From Natranaeroarchaeum sulfidigenes (GTDB taxonomy: Archaea > Halobacteriota > Halobacteria > Halobacteriales > Natronoarchaeaceae), in the NCBI RefSeq assembly GCF_017094485.1, contig NZ_CP064786.1, forward strand, positions 1,612,001 through 1,676,000: a stretch of DNA of 64,000 bases, read 5' to 3'. Shown piece by piece: positions 6,941-15,746 of this stretch. The position numbers were made by a program, and so were the translations under genes. How positions within the stretch are numbered: position 1 is the stretch's first letter; each line of letters opens with the position of its first letter. The notes beneath the pieces are model-generated. The model did not search any database and was not told the origin of the DNA. It was given only the letters and a program-made list of their open reading frames with translations.

Positions 6941-8005
6941 ATGACAGAGACAGAGTCACCGAACGACGAGGAGACGAGTAGTACGAACGATGCAACCGAG
7001 GAGCGAACTGACCGCGTAGCGCCGGTCGAGTGCCACGAAACGGTGGATCCGGAGACACGGGACGCGGTTCTGGACAAGTACGAGTCACGGTGTCAGGTAT
7101 GCGGACGGCGTGGTCCGAAGGAGGGCGGCTTGGCGACGCTGCACGCACACCACATCGAGCGGGACCCAGACGAATTGGACGAACATGAGATGGACAACCT
7201 GACGTTGTTGTGTCGATCGTGTCACAGTTGGTTCCATCGGCAGTCCACGCCGGACGACTCGCCTGTCGAGATCACTGAAGAAGATCAGAGCGTACTGTTG
7301 CCCCAAGATATCGAAATCCTTCGATACTTGTCCGAACACGGTCCGAGTCGGACGGGTGATATCGTGTCAGGCGTGCCGAGTGACCTGGCGGTGTCATCTG
7401 TCCGGGAACGCTTGTGGGTGCTGATGGGGCTCGACAATCTCGTGGAGACTCGTGACAGGCAGGTCGTAGACAAAGACGTTGAAACCGGTGAGTGGGGCCT
7501 TGCAGAACATATTGAAAACTCCGCCCGCGGGCATATCCCGGACGACCCGCAGTTACTGTTGCAACGTATGGAAGACGAGCAAGTCCGGCAAGCACTGGAC
7601 CGCGAGTGCGGCCGGGAGAAAGTCACGGACGTTCTCGGAATCACGCGCCGCACGACGTTCAACAAGGTCAAACGAGCGAACGCGTATGACTTTCCGCTGG
7701 GTGCGTTCAGTCGCGGGGGCCGCCCAGCGAAAGACACGCGATCGAATTTAGACGGACCACAGGAGCCACCGACGGACGAGAGTGATGGACAGCAACGGCT
7801 TAATGCAGTTGCTGAGGGAGAAGACGATTCGCTGGCCCGGACTGAAACGTGGGGGGTCGCCGAAGCAGAGTCTACGGTACAGTCCGATGATGCGAACGGG
7901 CAGCGTACAGATCAGGTAGCAAGTGATGGCACTGACAGCAACGAGTTGCGAGAGCATCTGCGGCAAGCAATCGACGCATTAGAGGACGTGAACGAGCGGC
8001 TGTAA
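6941..8005 (+). CDS. HNH endonuclease-domain protein with helix-turn-helix regions
   Basis: A protein of 354 residues. The ATG at 6941 (MTETESPNDEE) is preferred because the upstream part of the frame is basic and unlike haloarchaeal protein. An HNH domain lies near residues 30-100: CQVCGRRG, the HNH core LHAHHIERDP, DNLTLLCRSCHSWFH, with two Cys pairs binding zinc. A winged-helix-like segment follows (ILRYLSEHGPSRTGDIVSG), then an HTH (REKVTDVLGITRRTTFNKV), then an acidic disordered tail and a short C-terminal helix (REHLRQAIDALEDVNERL). It follows the exonuclease gene after 176 bp, so it may be outside the overlapping operon. Related HNH-HTH proteins are common in haloarchaeal accessory regions, so a link to the CSF-like genes is uncertain. 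Confidence 0.75.
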   Translation: MTETESPNDEETSSTNDATEERTDRVAPVECHETVDPETRDAVLDKYESRCQVCGRRGPKEGGLATLHAHHIERDPDELDEHEMDNLTLLCRSCHSWFHRQSTPDDSPVEITEEDQSVLLPQDIEILRYLSEHGPSRTGDIVSGVPSDLAVSSVRERLWVLMGLDNLVETRDRQVVDKDVETGEWGLAEHIENSARGHIPDDPQLLLQRMEDEQVRQALDRECGREKVTDVLGITRRTTFNKVKRANAYDFPLGAFSRGGRPAKDTRSNLDGPQEPPTDESDGQQRLNAVAEGEDDSLARTETWGVAEAESTVQSDDANGQRTDQVASDGTDSNELREHLRQAIDALEDVNERL

Positions 8006-8027
8006 GTCTCAGCTGGCCCAACTAGTT

Positions 8028-9290
8028 TCAACCACTGTGGGCCAGGAGATCATACCAGAGTTGGATTTTTGCGCAGAGATCAAGAAGTGATTGCATCTGC
8101 TCTGGGCAGAATTCCAGATGGATGGTCTCTGTGGAACTATTCAATTCGACAGTGACTGTTTCGGACCATGTTGGTGTGATTGAATACGAGAGATTGCTAA
8201 GATGTGATTTAACTGACTGCCTCACCGCTTGCTTCCCGGGTGTTGATATTCGGGAACACTCCAATTCATAGCCCACGTTTAGAACGAACTCGATAAATGA
8301 CTCAACATCATTCTCGTCAAACAGTGTCGTGACTTCTGTTCCATCAACGATCTTTCGAACGGTGAACTGACTGACGTTTGTGCGGTTGACTCGAAATGTG
8401 AGCGAAAAGGTTTCTCCAGGCCCTTCGTTGAACCAGCTAGAAAAAGAAGTTGGTCGGGTTTCTAACTGAACTATGTCACTGCGTTCTTCGACTGCAGTTC
8501 GGTGCTCGCTGCGTAAACTTTGGATTCTGCTCTGAAGCCATGATTTGTAGACCTCTTGGACGCCTGGAGACGTTATTGAAAGATTGAGATTCAGTTCTTT
8601 CTCACGAGCCCACTCGGCCGTATTAGCACATTTTTCAGTAGTATCGGAGTTGGCGCGGAATTCACCTAACGAAATTTGATCGTCCACGTGATTCGGGAGA
8701 AAGGCAACAAGATCACGTTCAGTGACATCTAGATACTCTCCAGGTGACGAGTCTGGCGATGGCGTATCACCGTGAGGGACGCTGTATGGCCAGACAGGGA
8801 TTGGGTCAGGGAGTTCGACATCCTCGTACTCAGGGCGAGTCCCAACGTAGTTTTCCTCAAAGAGCCATATCACACTGATATCGGCGGTGAGGTAGCTGAC
8901 AGTCGTTTCTGTGAGGTCCTTCTGGTCGTTCCGGTACTGTACCTCAACAGCGATTCCCTTCCCGAAAGGGAATTGTGGCTGCTCAAATTCAACGAACACA
9001 TCAGCACGACGCGGAACGTCGTCGGTAACGAACTCGACGCGTATCGATGCGTTCGGGTACTCGTCTGTAAGCTTCTCAACAGCGATTGATTTCATCCGGA
9101 GATGGAGAGAGGATTCACCATTACAAGAGGGGTCTGCCGGATGGTAGAAATGACGGGTACGGGATCCTTCACGAACACTCATCATGTCATTACACTTGGG
9201 ACATTGAACCTCTTCGTCGTCGCCGACGCCGACAGGGATCCGAGGCCGATTATCGACGGGATCAACCGCAATGAAGGGCATCAATATCAC
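8028..9290 (-). CDS. CoiA-like nuclease-domain protein
   Basis: A protein of 420 residues. The first 50 residues contain a zinc site (CPKCNDMMSVREG, later RHFYHPADPSC) of the kind found before CoiA nuclease domains. Residues about 60-145 show the CoiA/PD-(D/E)XK pattern: a helix with SLHLRMKSIAVEKL, RRADVFVEF with the metal-binding aspartate, GIAVEVQYRNDQKD with the E-x-Q core, then the TETTVSYLTADISVIWLF strand. CoiA is known from competence and DNA uptake, but the same domain is frequent in defence and mobile loci. The C-terminal 250 residues are not recognised. The gene converges on the HNH gene with a 22-bp gap. Confidence 0.7.
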   Translation of the reverse strand: MILMPFIAVDPVDNRPRIPVGVGDDEEVQCPKCNDMMSVREGSRTRHFYHPADPSCNGESSLHLRMKSIAVEKLTDEYPNASIRVEFVTDDVPRRADVFVEFEQPQFPFGKGIAVEVQYRNDQKDLTETTVSYLTADISVIWLFEENYVGTRPEYEDVELPDPIPVWPYSVPHGDTPSPDSSPGEYLDVTERDLVAFLPNHVDDQISLGEFRANSDTTEKCANTAEWAREKELNLNLSITSPGVQEVYKSWLQSRIQSLRSEHRTAVEERSDIVQLETRPTSFSSWFNEGPGETFSLTFRVNRTNVSQFTVRKIVDGTEVTTLFDENDVESFIEFVLNVGYELECSRISTPGKQAVRQSVKSHLSNLSYSITPTWSETVTVELNSSTETIHLEFCPEQMQSLLDLCAKIQLWYDLLAHSG

Positions 9291-9454
9291 TGAGGGAGTG
9301 ATAGACTATATATTTTTAATCAAAGGCACTTCCTTACGTGTAAATGGGAAGAAGCCGAGTGCCACGGGCATGACTCCGAGGCAGTTTACTAACTAAAGAC
9401 AGTCACACACACACATGACTTCGAGGGTGGATGCAGCACAACAGCTTTGTATGT

Positions 9455-9609
9455 CGTTCATCCGTAGGAGATTGTTGATATAGTTCCTTTCAGGGGATCT
9501 GTAACAGCGAATGGCGGTCTAACTGTGCACAAAAGTAGATGTTACTGCAACGTACTCCAGTTCAGAACCGCAAGGAGGCTCTACATCAACAATGTGCTAC
9601 GGAAGAGCG
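9455..9609. mobile_element. MITE related to the ISH4-like element at 21221-22221
   Basis: A 155-bp non-coding element bounded by 25-bp inverted repeats (9455-9479 and 9585-9609) that match each other at 21 of 25 positions and both end inward in ATTGTTGAT. The same termini bound the complete element at 21221-22221. The interior shows no reading frame. It is probably mobilised in trans by that transposase. I could not identify a target-site duplication. The rest of the 9291-9712 gap shows nothing recognisable. Confidence 0.85.
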
Positions 9610-9712
9610 TAGAACCTAATCAAATTGTCCGTCCGCTCTTGTGAAGTTGATTGTTGATGTCACCATCCAGTAATATCGAAAATGAGGTCTCAAATTGACT
9701 ATTAATTTTGGA

Positions 9713-10702
9713 TCAAAGCGGCCGTTCTTGTTCAAGCTTCGGAATGAGTTCCTCGGTGTAGTTCCCTCCGTAGGAAGGGTGTTTGAGTGCCACGATATAT
9801 TGTGGTGAGTTGTTTGTCTTGACTCTATAGAGTCCACGTTTTGCCTCGCTGATTTTTCGGGAGATTACACTTCCCTGGAGCGGTTCGAGATTCGACTCAT
9901 AAGCATCATATATTTGTTTCCATCCTTTAGACCCTGCTGCGATCACCAACTTTGGTTTTGCACATTCGATTTCGTGCCGGATATCATTCTCAATCTCCGT
10001 AGTGAAATTCTTAGTGCCACCACTATCAGGAGTTGAAAATTTATATGTTGTAGTATAATAAAAGTCGTTAAAGAATCCAGTTGTTAAATCAATTTCGCGG
10101 TCGAAATCGATCTCTTCCAAATCCTTTCCCCGTATGACTTGTTCTCTTGCATAATATTTCCAATATTGTGCAGTTCTTTCTTGTAAATATGTCTCTCCTT
10201 CAGGAGGTTTGCTAAGATCCAGAATTTTATTTTTGGAATCAACCAGTTCATCAAACAGGTTTGTTAGATTTGTACCACTAAGCCAACCAACGATATGATG
10301 AGCCCCTATCCTAGCCATCTCTGTGGGGTCAAGACCGCCGCCAGTTTTGTCTACCTGATTGTATAGCCTCCCCTCGCCGACCTTGAGATAGTAATAAGGG
10401 TCGGGAAAGCCTGGATTAGTGGTCACCAGCATATACGGCTGTCCAGTATACGGGAAACACCGATAGAATAAATCAATGTGCGCTTGATCGGCTAGAGTCT
10501 GTACAGTTTTATTGATCGGATGGCTGTCAGCTGGTCTTGTTTTTCCACTGCTCCGAGACAGGTAAGAAGAGTATTCCGCGATATATTCTGCAGCCGAAGT
10601 AATTTCCTTTCCGTCTTCTAACTGATTAGCAAGTTTATTTCGGTACTCATTTTTTGTCTGTTGATGAAACCCGGCCATGTTGTCGCTAAGCCAAGATGTC
10701 AT
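9713..10702 (-). CDS. uracil-DNA-glycosylase-superfamily-like protein
   Basis: A protein of 329 residues. A motif near residue 95 (MLVTTNPGFPDPYYYL) resembles the GxNPG water-activating loop of the UDG superfamily. The strand-helix ECAKPKLVIAAGSKGWKQI near residue 255 is the usual CxPxLVIxxG block, and VALKHPSYGG near residue 305 resembles the HPS motif that clamps DNA. The fold assignment is reasonable; catalytic activity on uracil is not assured. The ATG at 10702 lies about 28 bp from a CTTAAT box (10728-10733) that it appears to share with the divergent gene. The gene is AT-richer than its neighbours. Confidence 0.55.
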   Translation of the reverse strand: MTSWLSDNMAGFHQQTKNEYRNKLANQLEDGKEITSAAEYIAEYSSYLSRSSGKTRPADSHPINKTVQTLADQAHIDLFYRCFPYTGQPYMLVTTNPGFPDPYYYLKVGEGRLYNQVDKTGGGLDPTEMARIGAHHIVGWLSGTNLTNLFDELVDSKNKILDLSKPPEGETYLQERTAQYWKYYAREQVIRGKDLEEIDFDREIDLTTGFFNDFYYTTTYKFSTPDSGGTKNFTTEIENDIRHEIECAKPKLVIAAGSKGWKQIYDAYESNLEPLQGSVISRKISEAKRGLYRVKTNNSPQYIVALKHPSYGGNYTEELIPKLEQERPL

Positions 10703-10763
10703 AATTGTCCAAGAGCCATACCAACTACTTAATCATTTAGCCTCTTGTGAAGGTGCTGTTGCG

Positions 10764-11438
10764 GTGTCCCCGTCGCAGGTCTCTACGCTTTGCTCTGCTA
10801 CGCTGTCTACAGACCCTGATCACGTTTCGGTAGCACTGCACGGTGACCGATTGATGATGGAAGCAAACGGGTTTGGTGGGACTGTCCTGACCGAGATCCC
10901 TGCCAGTGACTCTAACCAGCACGCCAAAATTGCTGATTCTGATCTCCGTGCAGTCCATGATCAGCATACTGCTGAAGCTCGTATTACCGACTGCCAGTTT
11001 GAAGAATTCGTTGACTGTCACGCAGACGCTTCTGATGTACAGATCTCACTCACTATGGACAGAGCGGTCGTAACTACCCGGGACGGACATGCGTACTGGT
11101 CGTGGGGAGAAAGTACTGGCTCTGGAACAGCGACGTATCGTTGGCAAGAGGTTCTCGACGTGTTTGATCAACTCTCTTCAGTCGAGTCAACTCCGCGGTT
11201 CGCATGGGGTGATGATGAGACCGCAGCAATGATCTTTCACGCTGATAGCTGGTACGTGATTGGCTACGCCACCTCTGTTCAGGGTACCCCCTCAGAGACT
11301 GCTCGGTGCCACGAAGAATCTGGCACTGCAAAACGACACTGCCGTGAGTGTGGCAGCCAGCTTGAGCGCGATCCCGAAACCGGGAATTGGACGTGTCAGT
11401 CTCCAAAATGTGGGTTTCGAGCGATCGCGTTAGAATAA
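10764..11438 (+). CDS. hypothetical protein with C-terminal zinc ribbon
   Basis: The frame opens at an ATG at 10677, but that start overlaps the divergent gene and precedes the only AT-rich promoter box (10728-10733). A GTG at 10764, about 34 bp downstream of that box, is therefore preferred, giving 224 residues. The body is a beta-rich acidic domain without recognised motifs. The last 40 residues form a zinc ribbon: HCRECGSQLERDPETGNW followed by CQSPKCGF. I cannot assign a function. Confidence 0.7.
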   Translation: MSPSQVSTLCSATLSTDPDHVSVALHGDRLMMEANGFGGTVLTEIPASDSNQHAKIADSDLRAVHDQHTAEARITDCQFEEFVDCHADASDVQISLTMDRAVVTTRDGHAYWSWGESTGSGTATYRWQEVLDVFDQLSSVESTPRFAWGDDETAAMIFHADSWYVIGYATSVQGTPSETARCHEESGTAKRHCRECGSQLERDPETGNWTCQSPKCGFRAIALE

Positions 11439-11487
11439 GGCGTTTACTCGCCGCGTAGACGGTCGAGTGGGTTCCAGTCCCCGTCAA

Positions 11488-11742
11488 TTATCGGTTTTGG
11501 TCGATCCAGGCTTTGAATTTCTGGTAATCGTTCGCGCCGGCCTGATCTGCGATGTCTTTGAGCGTGCCCTCGCTGATCTCGTCGTGAAGCGGGACTGGGA
11601 CGGTACGCGCTTCGGCGTCGTGGTCCTCGGGCGGCTCCCAGCGGAGGATCGCATGGTGGCCGCGCGTGCGCTTCCACTCGTAGATTCCGCTGTTGACCAT
11701 CACCTTCACTACGTCTCGTCCTGAGAACGGCGAGTACGACAT
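11488..11742 (-). CDS. hicA: HicA-family toxin (mRNA interferase)
   Basis: An 84-residue protein with the HicA double-stranded RNA-binding-like layout: an N-terminal helix (SGRDVVKVMVNSGI), the catalytic-histidine strand KRTRGHHAILRW, and the conserved tail VPLHDEISEGTLKDIADQAG. HicA cleaves mRNA and is neutralised by HicB. It is the last of three genes in the order regulator, hicB, hicA. The hicA start lies 15 bp after the hicB stop. Confidence 0.9.
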   Translation of the reverse strand: MSYSPFSGRDVVKVMVNSGIYEWKRTRGHHAILRWEPPEDHDAEARTVPVPLHDEISEGTLKDIADQAGANDYQKFKAWIDQNR

Positions 11743-11757
11743 TAGTAGTAGGAGAGG

Positions 11758-12030
11758 TCAATCGAAAATTTCCGAGTCATCCAGAGAGTCGGAGGTGTTG
11801 TTCTCGGGGTCAATCCCCATCTCGCGGAGATCCTCGTCGCTAGGAGGGTCGCCATCTCCGTGATAGCCTTGAAGTGCTTCATCGAGGTTTTCAAGAGCCT
11901 CCTGGCGGCTCTTACCCTGACTGGCGACGCCGGTTTCTTCATCCTTTGCGACCCACCAGTTGGTTTCACGGGTAAGCGTGATCGTGGTGCCCGTCGGCGG
12001 GTCGTGATTGCTGCTGGAGTCAGTGCTCAT
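11758..12030 (-). CDS. hicB: HicB-family antitoxin
   Basis: A 90-residue protein with the partial RNase H-like HicB fold: ITLTRETNWWVAKDEETGVASQGKSRQEALENLDEAL, in which the ASQGxSxxEAxxNLxEA block is diagnostic. The tail is acidic and contains no DNA-binding helix-turn-helix. Many HicB proteins repress their own operon through such a domain. Here the separate winged-helix gene at 12027-12266, which overlaps hicB by 4 bp, probably supplies it. Confidence 0.88.
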   Translation of the reverse strand: MSTDSSSNHDPPTGTTITLTRETNWWVAKDEETGVASQGKSRQEALENLDEALQGYHGDGDPPSDEDLREMGIDPENNTSDSLDDSEIFD

Positions 12031-12266
12031 GCTTTAGCCTCCGGAGTCAGACTCCATGCGAGAGAGTTCCCGATCATCTTACTCTCCACCTTACCGTCGG
12101 TTTCGAGTTGACGAAGTCGGTAATCAGCGCTGGGGCGCTTGATTCCCAGCTCTTCGGCAACCTCCGTCGTGCCTGCAGGCCCGTGCTTTTGTACGGCGGC
12201 GAGGACCTCGTCGTCGCTGTGTTTCGCGGAGAAACGCCCGCGCTCATCACGTTCGCTTTCACTCAT
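12027..12266 (-). CDS. winged-helix regulator leading the hicBA operon
   Basis: A 79-residue protein from the ATG at 12266 (MSESERDERGRF). Upstream in-frame starts would cross the promoter and operator. The HTH is TTEVAEELGIKRPSADYRL and the wing ends GNSLAWS. It is a clear paralogue of the regulator at 1793-2026. Its stop overlaps the hicB start (ATGA). The operator at 12298-12319 directly upstream suggests it controls the toxin-antitoxin operon. Confidence 0.85.
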   Translation of the reverse strand: MSESERDERGRFSAKHSDDEVLAAVQKHGPAGTTEVAEELGIKRPSADYRLRQLETDGKVESKMIGNSLAWSLTPEAKA

Positions 12267-12286
12267 ACTTTGGCGTACGGATGCGT

Positions 12287-12319
12287 AGGATAAAAATCCA
12301 TCTACTACGAAGTAGATGG
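12287..12319 (-). promoter_or_regulatory. TATA box and palindromic operator of the hicBA operon
   Basis: A perfect dyad, CCATCTACT-N4-AGTAGATGG, occupies 12298-12319. On the minus strand it is followed immediately by an AT-rich TTTTTAT box about 26 bp from the ATG at 12266, so the mRNA is probably leaderless or nearly so. The dyad would cover the BRE, the site of TFB contact. The half-site matches the operators at 2044-2129. Confidence 0.75.
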
Positions 12320-12403
12320 TCAACCGATAGCGCATCCTATTAAGCGCAGACGAGTAGCTCAAACATCACATCTGAACCCGAATAGTTTAGCTCGCGGCGT
12401 GCT

Positions 12404-12751
12404 TTACTTGGAGTCAGTGAGCTCCCGATTGAGTTCGAGTAAGTCGCAGTTCGGACCGTGGAATTCGAATGGTGGGGTCCCGGGTGCGGGCTCTTCATAA
12501 ATCGCTTGTTCGGTGATGCCGAGCCAGACGGCGATGATCGGTAGGGAAAGCGTGCTGTATGTGTGGACGATTTTCCCGAATCGTGGTGCTTGGTCCCAGT
12601 CAGATAGATCACCTCGGTCTTTGAGCCAGAGTGCGAACAGTTCGGTCAGCATTTTCTTGCTAGACCCACCGGAGTAGAGCGCTCCGTGATTGGCGTCGAC
12701 GGCGTCAATCGACCACTCGTACTGGATCGTTGGGGTAGCGGTCACGGGCAT
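12404..12751 (-). CDS. hypothetical protein
   Basis: A protein of 115 residues from the ATG at 12751 (MPVTATPTIQYEW); an earlier in-frame ATG at 12778 is possible. It has an acidic N-terminal half and a central helix pair (KMLTELFALWLKDRGDLSDW, IIAVWLGITEQAIYEE). The second helix loosely resembles an HTH but lacks a clear recognition helix. No family is recognised. Confidence 0.6.
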   Translation of the reverse strand: MPVTATPTIQYEWSIDAVDANHGALYSGGSSKKMLTELFALWLKDRGDLSDWDQAPRFGKIVHTYSTLSLPIIAVWLGITEQAIYEEPAPGTPPFEFHGPNCDLLELNRELTDSK

Positions 12752-12778
12752 TGTGCGGACTACTGAGTCCAGCAGCAC

Positions 12779-13418
12779 TGTATTTATAGATAGCGCTTTA
12801 CCAGGTTCTATTCAGAAATTGAACAACGAATAGATACGAGACCACATACAATTGAACGTTCTAGAATAACCGGTTAACAGATCGGAAGCATCCGACAGAA
12901 GAGGTACAATTACCACAGATAGATTGCACAAAATACGTGTTCAGATAGCGAATCTGATTGAGTTAGCGGAGTGAGCGTTCCCGGGAAATCTTCCCACGAT
13001 ATGGTCATACTGTGAGTCGCCCTAGACTGCTCACGTCGGTGTGTTTTCTTCGGTCCCCCTGCGTTCCTTTGAGGGGCGATGATCGCTTCTGATCGCAGAA
13101 CCGCACACCAAGTCTCCGCTCTACTTCACTACTCGCCCTAGAGGGCCTCCATCCGTTCGTCAAAATGAGTGATACAGTGGCGACTACGTCACGTCATTCG
13201 ACGGGGTCGTCTGCGTCTTCTCCAGGGGTTGGTGCGTGTAGCGGCGGGCGGAAGTGGACTCGTGTGTTATGATCTCTCGGATGACGGTCCCAACGGCATT
13301 CCTACGGTGACCCGGTCTTGTATTGCTCGCTGGAATGAATGCTGAAGTCGTCTGACTCGAACCATCGAGTCCGGAGAGAAGCCGGCGTATCAGGCATCGG
13401 TGGGGTCGAAAGTGCCGC
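12779..13418. other. gene-poor stretch
   Basis: I see no convincing gene, RNA or repeat array here. A 35-codon frame starts at 13163 (MSDTVATTSRHS) and is too short and low in information to call. Several partial frames on both strands carry stops, so decayed genes are possible. Confidence 0.5.
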
Positions 13419-13730
13419 CTAGGGCTGGGTAGTTACGCCGCTCTGCGTCAAGGAGGGTTGCTCTGCGTTCGAACATTTTCCAATCGGAAAGTGCCCCCAC
13501 ACGTCTTCAGTTGCCATGTCCTCGCTGGCTTCCACAAGAGAAACCTGACCCGGGTTGTCACCGTCGAACTGAGATCTGTACTTGTTGATCTGATCGATGG
13601 TATCTGACAGGGCTTCGACGAGCAGATCCGTCCGATCTTTGCCGAAGAGATCGGCGATCGCATCAAGCCGGTTAACGATGTACTCTGGGGACTGAAATTG
13701 GACCCGTCCTGGGTCATCGCTCGTGCTCAA
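13419..13730 (-). CDS. ribbon-helix-helix family protein
   Basis: The useful part of a longer frame begins at a TTG at 13730 (STSDDPGRVQFQSPEY), giving 103 residues; the residues upstream of that are basic and unlike the rest. The pattern VQFQSPEYIVNRLDAIADLFGKDRTDLLVEALSDTID is a CopG/RHH strand-helix-helix, with QF and V in the DNA-contacting strand. No partner toxin is adjacent. The TTG start is inferred, not proven. Confidence 0.6.
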   Translation of the reverse strand: MSTSDDPGRVQFQSPEYIVNRLDAIADLFGKDRTDLLVEALSDTIDQINKYRSQFDGDNPGQVSLVEASEDMATEDVWGHFPIGKCSNAEQPSLTQSGVTTQP

Positions 13731-13914
13731 GGTGCATATTCTGCGGATACGAGAATAACTGTTTCGTCGTCTGCACATGGCTTGCACATGGATAGCCCTG
13801 TGCGCACTGTGAAATATAACTCCAAGAACAAGGACTTGGGGCAACCACCTGTTGGGACAATCTCCCAAAGCAGACTGATAAAGATGTAAATACTATCACT
13901 CGTAAAGAAGATTC

Positions 13915-15108
13915 ATGTCAACAGAGGGAACCGGTGTGGCTGCAGGACCGGTCATCCTCATTGCGCTCTCGATAGCTGCGTTATTACTCGGTGCCAGCGT
14001 GATGCCATCTCTCGGCGACCAGTCTCCTGGCGCATCCGTCACCAGCCCTGAGGTGGGCGATGGAGAAGAGCTTGATCCAGTTGGTCCTGACAGCGCTGAT
14101 GGACAGGGCGAGGAGCTCGATATCGATGGAGCGGGTGGTGATGCCGGCACTGTGGAACCGCCAGAGGCACTACTGGCGCTTGGAGAATTACTGAGTCCGT
14201 TTGCACTTCCCATGGATATCCAGGGGCAAGATAGCGATCCTGAACTGCCGGAGATGGCCGGCGATGGGTCTGATGACGAAAGCCCATCTCAAGGCTCCGA
14301 TGAGGCGGACGGCGATGATGATACAGCGGAAAGCAGCGAGGATTCCGATGATGGCTCGTCTAACGGCGATTCGACAGAAGATGAGTCGACTAACGATGAT
14401 TCGTCCGAAGACGAATCGACTGACGATTCCGATGATGAAAATGAGCTAGACGAAGAGGAGTCAGACGAAGGCCTCCTCGATACGCTCACTTCGATCGGTC
14501 CGTACGCACTCGGTGTGATTGGGCTTCTCGCACTTGGTATGTATCTCTGGCAAACGGATCGTGGCGTGATCACCGCGCTTCGACAGTTCCCGAGGCGAAT
14601 GCTGTCGGCAGCCATTGCGGTATTGATTGCCCTGGCGAACCAGCTAGAACGGGGTATCGCTGCTCTGAAACGCCTCGAATCAGTGGTGGCACTTCCTACG
14701 TTGGTTTTTGGAGCTATCGCTGGTTGGTTCGCATCAGCACAACAACGTGTGCAGTCAGTCTCACTAGGGTCGCTCCGAGGCGGCTCTACGGCCGACGACA
14801 CCGCTACCGCTGACGGGAGAGCATCGGAGGAACCGGAATCGGCGAAAGCCCAGATACACGAGGCTTGGGAGACGCTTCTTGATGCGGCCCCTGTAGCTCG
14901 ATATCGGACCGCAGCACCCGGTGAGGTTGCACGAAATGCGGTCGGTGCGGGTCTGCCCACCAGTCCAGTACAAACGATTACTGAAGCGTTCCGTGATGTC
15001 GAATATGGGGATATCGACCCTGAGGTCCATGTCGAACAAACACAGCAAGCGCGGATGGATCTTGAGACCAGCCTGCAGGAAGACGAGCAATCGGGGGAAG
15101 AAGAATGA
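13915..15108 (+). CDS. membrane protein with C-terminal DUF4129-like domain
   Basis: A protein of 397 residues. A signal-like hydrophobic segment is at residues 10-30. A long acidic serine-rich spacer follows (about 95-190), then a transmembrane helix (YALGVIGLLALGMYLW), further hydrophobic segments, and a cytoplasmic C-terminal domain with AWETLLDAAPVARYRTAAPGEVA and FRDVEYGDI, the usual DUF4129 pattern. It is the first gene of a four-gene operon (13915-18705) joined by 4-bp overlaps. Such operons accompany DUF58 and MoxR genes in haloarchaea and are thought to serve envelope-related protein maturation or activation; the exact function is unknown. Confidence 0.8.
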   Translation: MSTEGTGVAAGPVILIALSIAALLLGASVMPSLGDQSPGASVTSPEVGDGEELDPVGPDSADGQGEELDIDGAGGDAGTVEPPEALLALGELLSPFALPMDIQGQDSDPELPEMAGDGSDDESPSQGSDEADGDDDTAESSEDSDDGSSNGDSTEDESTNDDSSEDESTDDSDDENELDEEESDEGLLDTLTSIGPYALGVIGLLALGMYLWQTDRGVITALRQFPRRMLSAAIAVLIALANQLERGIAALKRLESVVALPTLVFGAIAGWFASAQQRVQSVSLGSLRGGSTADDTATADGRASEEPESAKAQIHEAWETLLDAAPVARYRTAAPGEVARNAVGAGLPTSPVQTITEAFRDVEYGDIDPEVHVEQTQQARMDLETSLQEDEQSGEEE

Positions 15109-15746
15109 CTCGCAAACAGGTCTTGATCGGGCTGGTCTGTGCTGGTGCACTTGGAATCGGAATCATCGGCGTTGTCGAGCCGGCCGTACTATTCGACACC
15201 GTACCGGAACTACACAGTATTATTAGCGCTGTAGAGCCGTCGCTTGTATTGCTGGGGCTTGTCGCGCTTCTCGCTGTTTTCACGCTTGCACGCGGGGTCT
15301 CTGGGCGGAAGCAGGCCAACCCACCATCGGCCCTTTACACGACCGAGCAACAGACATCGCTTTTTGATAGTTATGACTACGAGGTAGTTGGGGCAGCACT
15401 AGACAGCCGCTTCGAAGCTGCGATGGCCTACGACGATGGTGACCGTTCCAAACGCGAACGTGCCCGTAATGATGTCGAGACCGAACTACGAGCATTGGCG
15501 ACGGCGAATTATATGGACCGGACCGGATGTGAAGAGTCCGTCGCCAGTGAGCATGTCGAGGCGGGTGAGTGGACCGATGATCCGAGAGCGGCAGCGTTTC
15601 TTGCTGGCGATACCGGACCGACAACTCCCCTGAGGCTCTGGCTCGTGGACTTGCTGACGGGGCGTGACACGTTCGAACGCGGTGTCGAACACACGATTGA
15701 CGCGATACAGCGATCACAGAGCGATCACCAGGAGGTGGCATCGTGA
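15105..15746 (+). CDS. DUF7269-like membrane protein of the DUF58 operon
   Basis: A protein of 213 residues with two N-terminal transmembrane helices (VLIGLVCAGALGIGIIGVV and LVLLGLVALLAVFTLA) and a cytoplasmic acidic domain containing RARNDVETELRALATANYM. This is the size and layout of the conserved partner that lies between DUF4129 and DUF58 genes in haloarchaea. It overlaps both neighbours by 4 bp. No catalytic motif is seen. Confidence 0.75.
   Translation: MTRKQVLIGLVCAGALGIGIIGVVEPAVLFDTVPELHSIISAVEPSLVLLGLVALLAVFTLARGVSGRKQANPPSALYTTEQQTSLFDSYDYEVVGAALDSRFEAAMAYDDGDRSKRERARNDVETELRALATANYMDRTGCEESVASEHVEAGEWTDDPRAAAFLAGDTGPTTPLRLWLVDLLTGRDTFERGVEHTIDAIQRSQSDHQEVAS

Noticed and set aside
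12779-13418. Possible CRISPR array or RNA gene in the gap
   Set aside because: No direct repeats at regular spacing and no cloverleaf could be found.
14289-14960. A 223-codon minus-strand frame opposite the DUF4129 gene
   Set aside because: It reflects the repetitive acidic serine-rich codons of the sense strand; the product is poly-serine.
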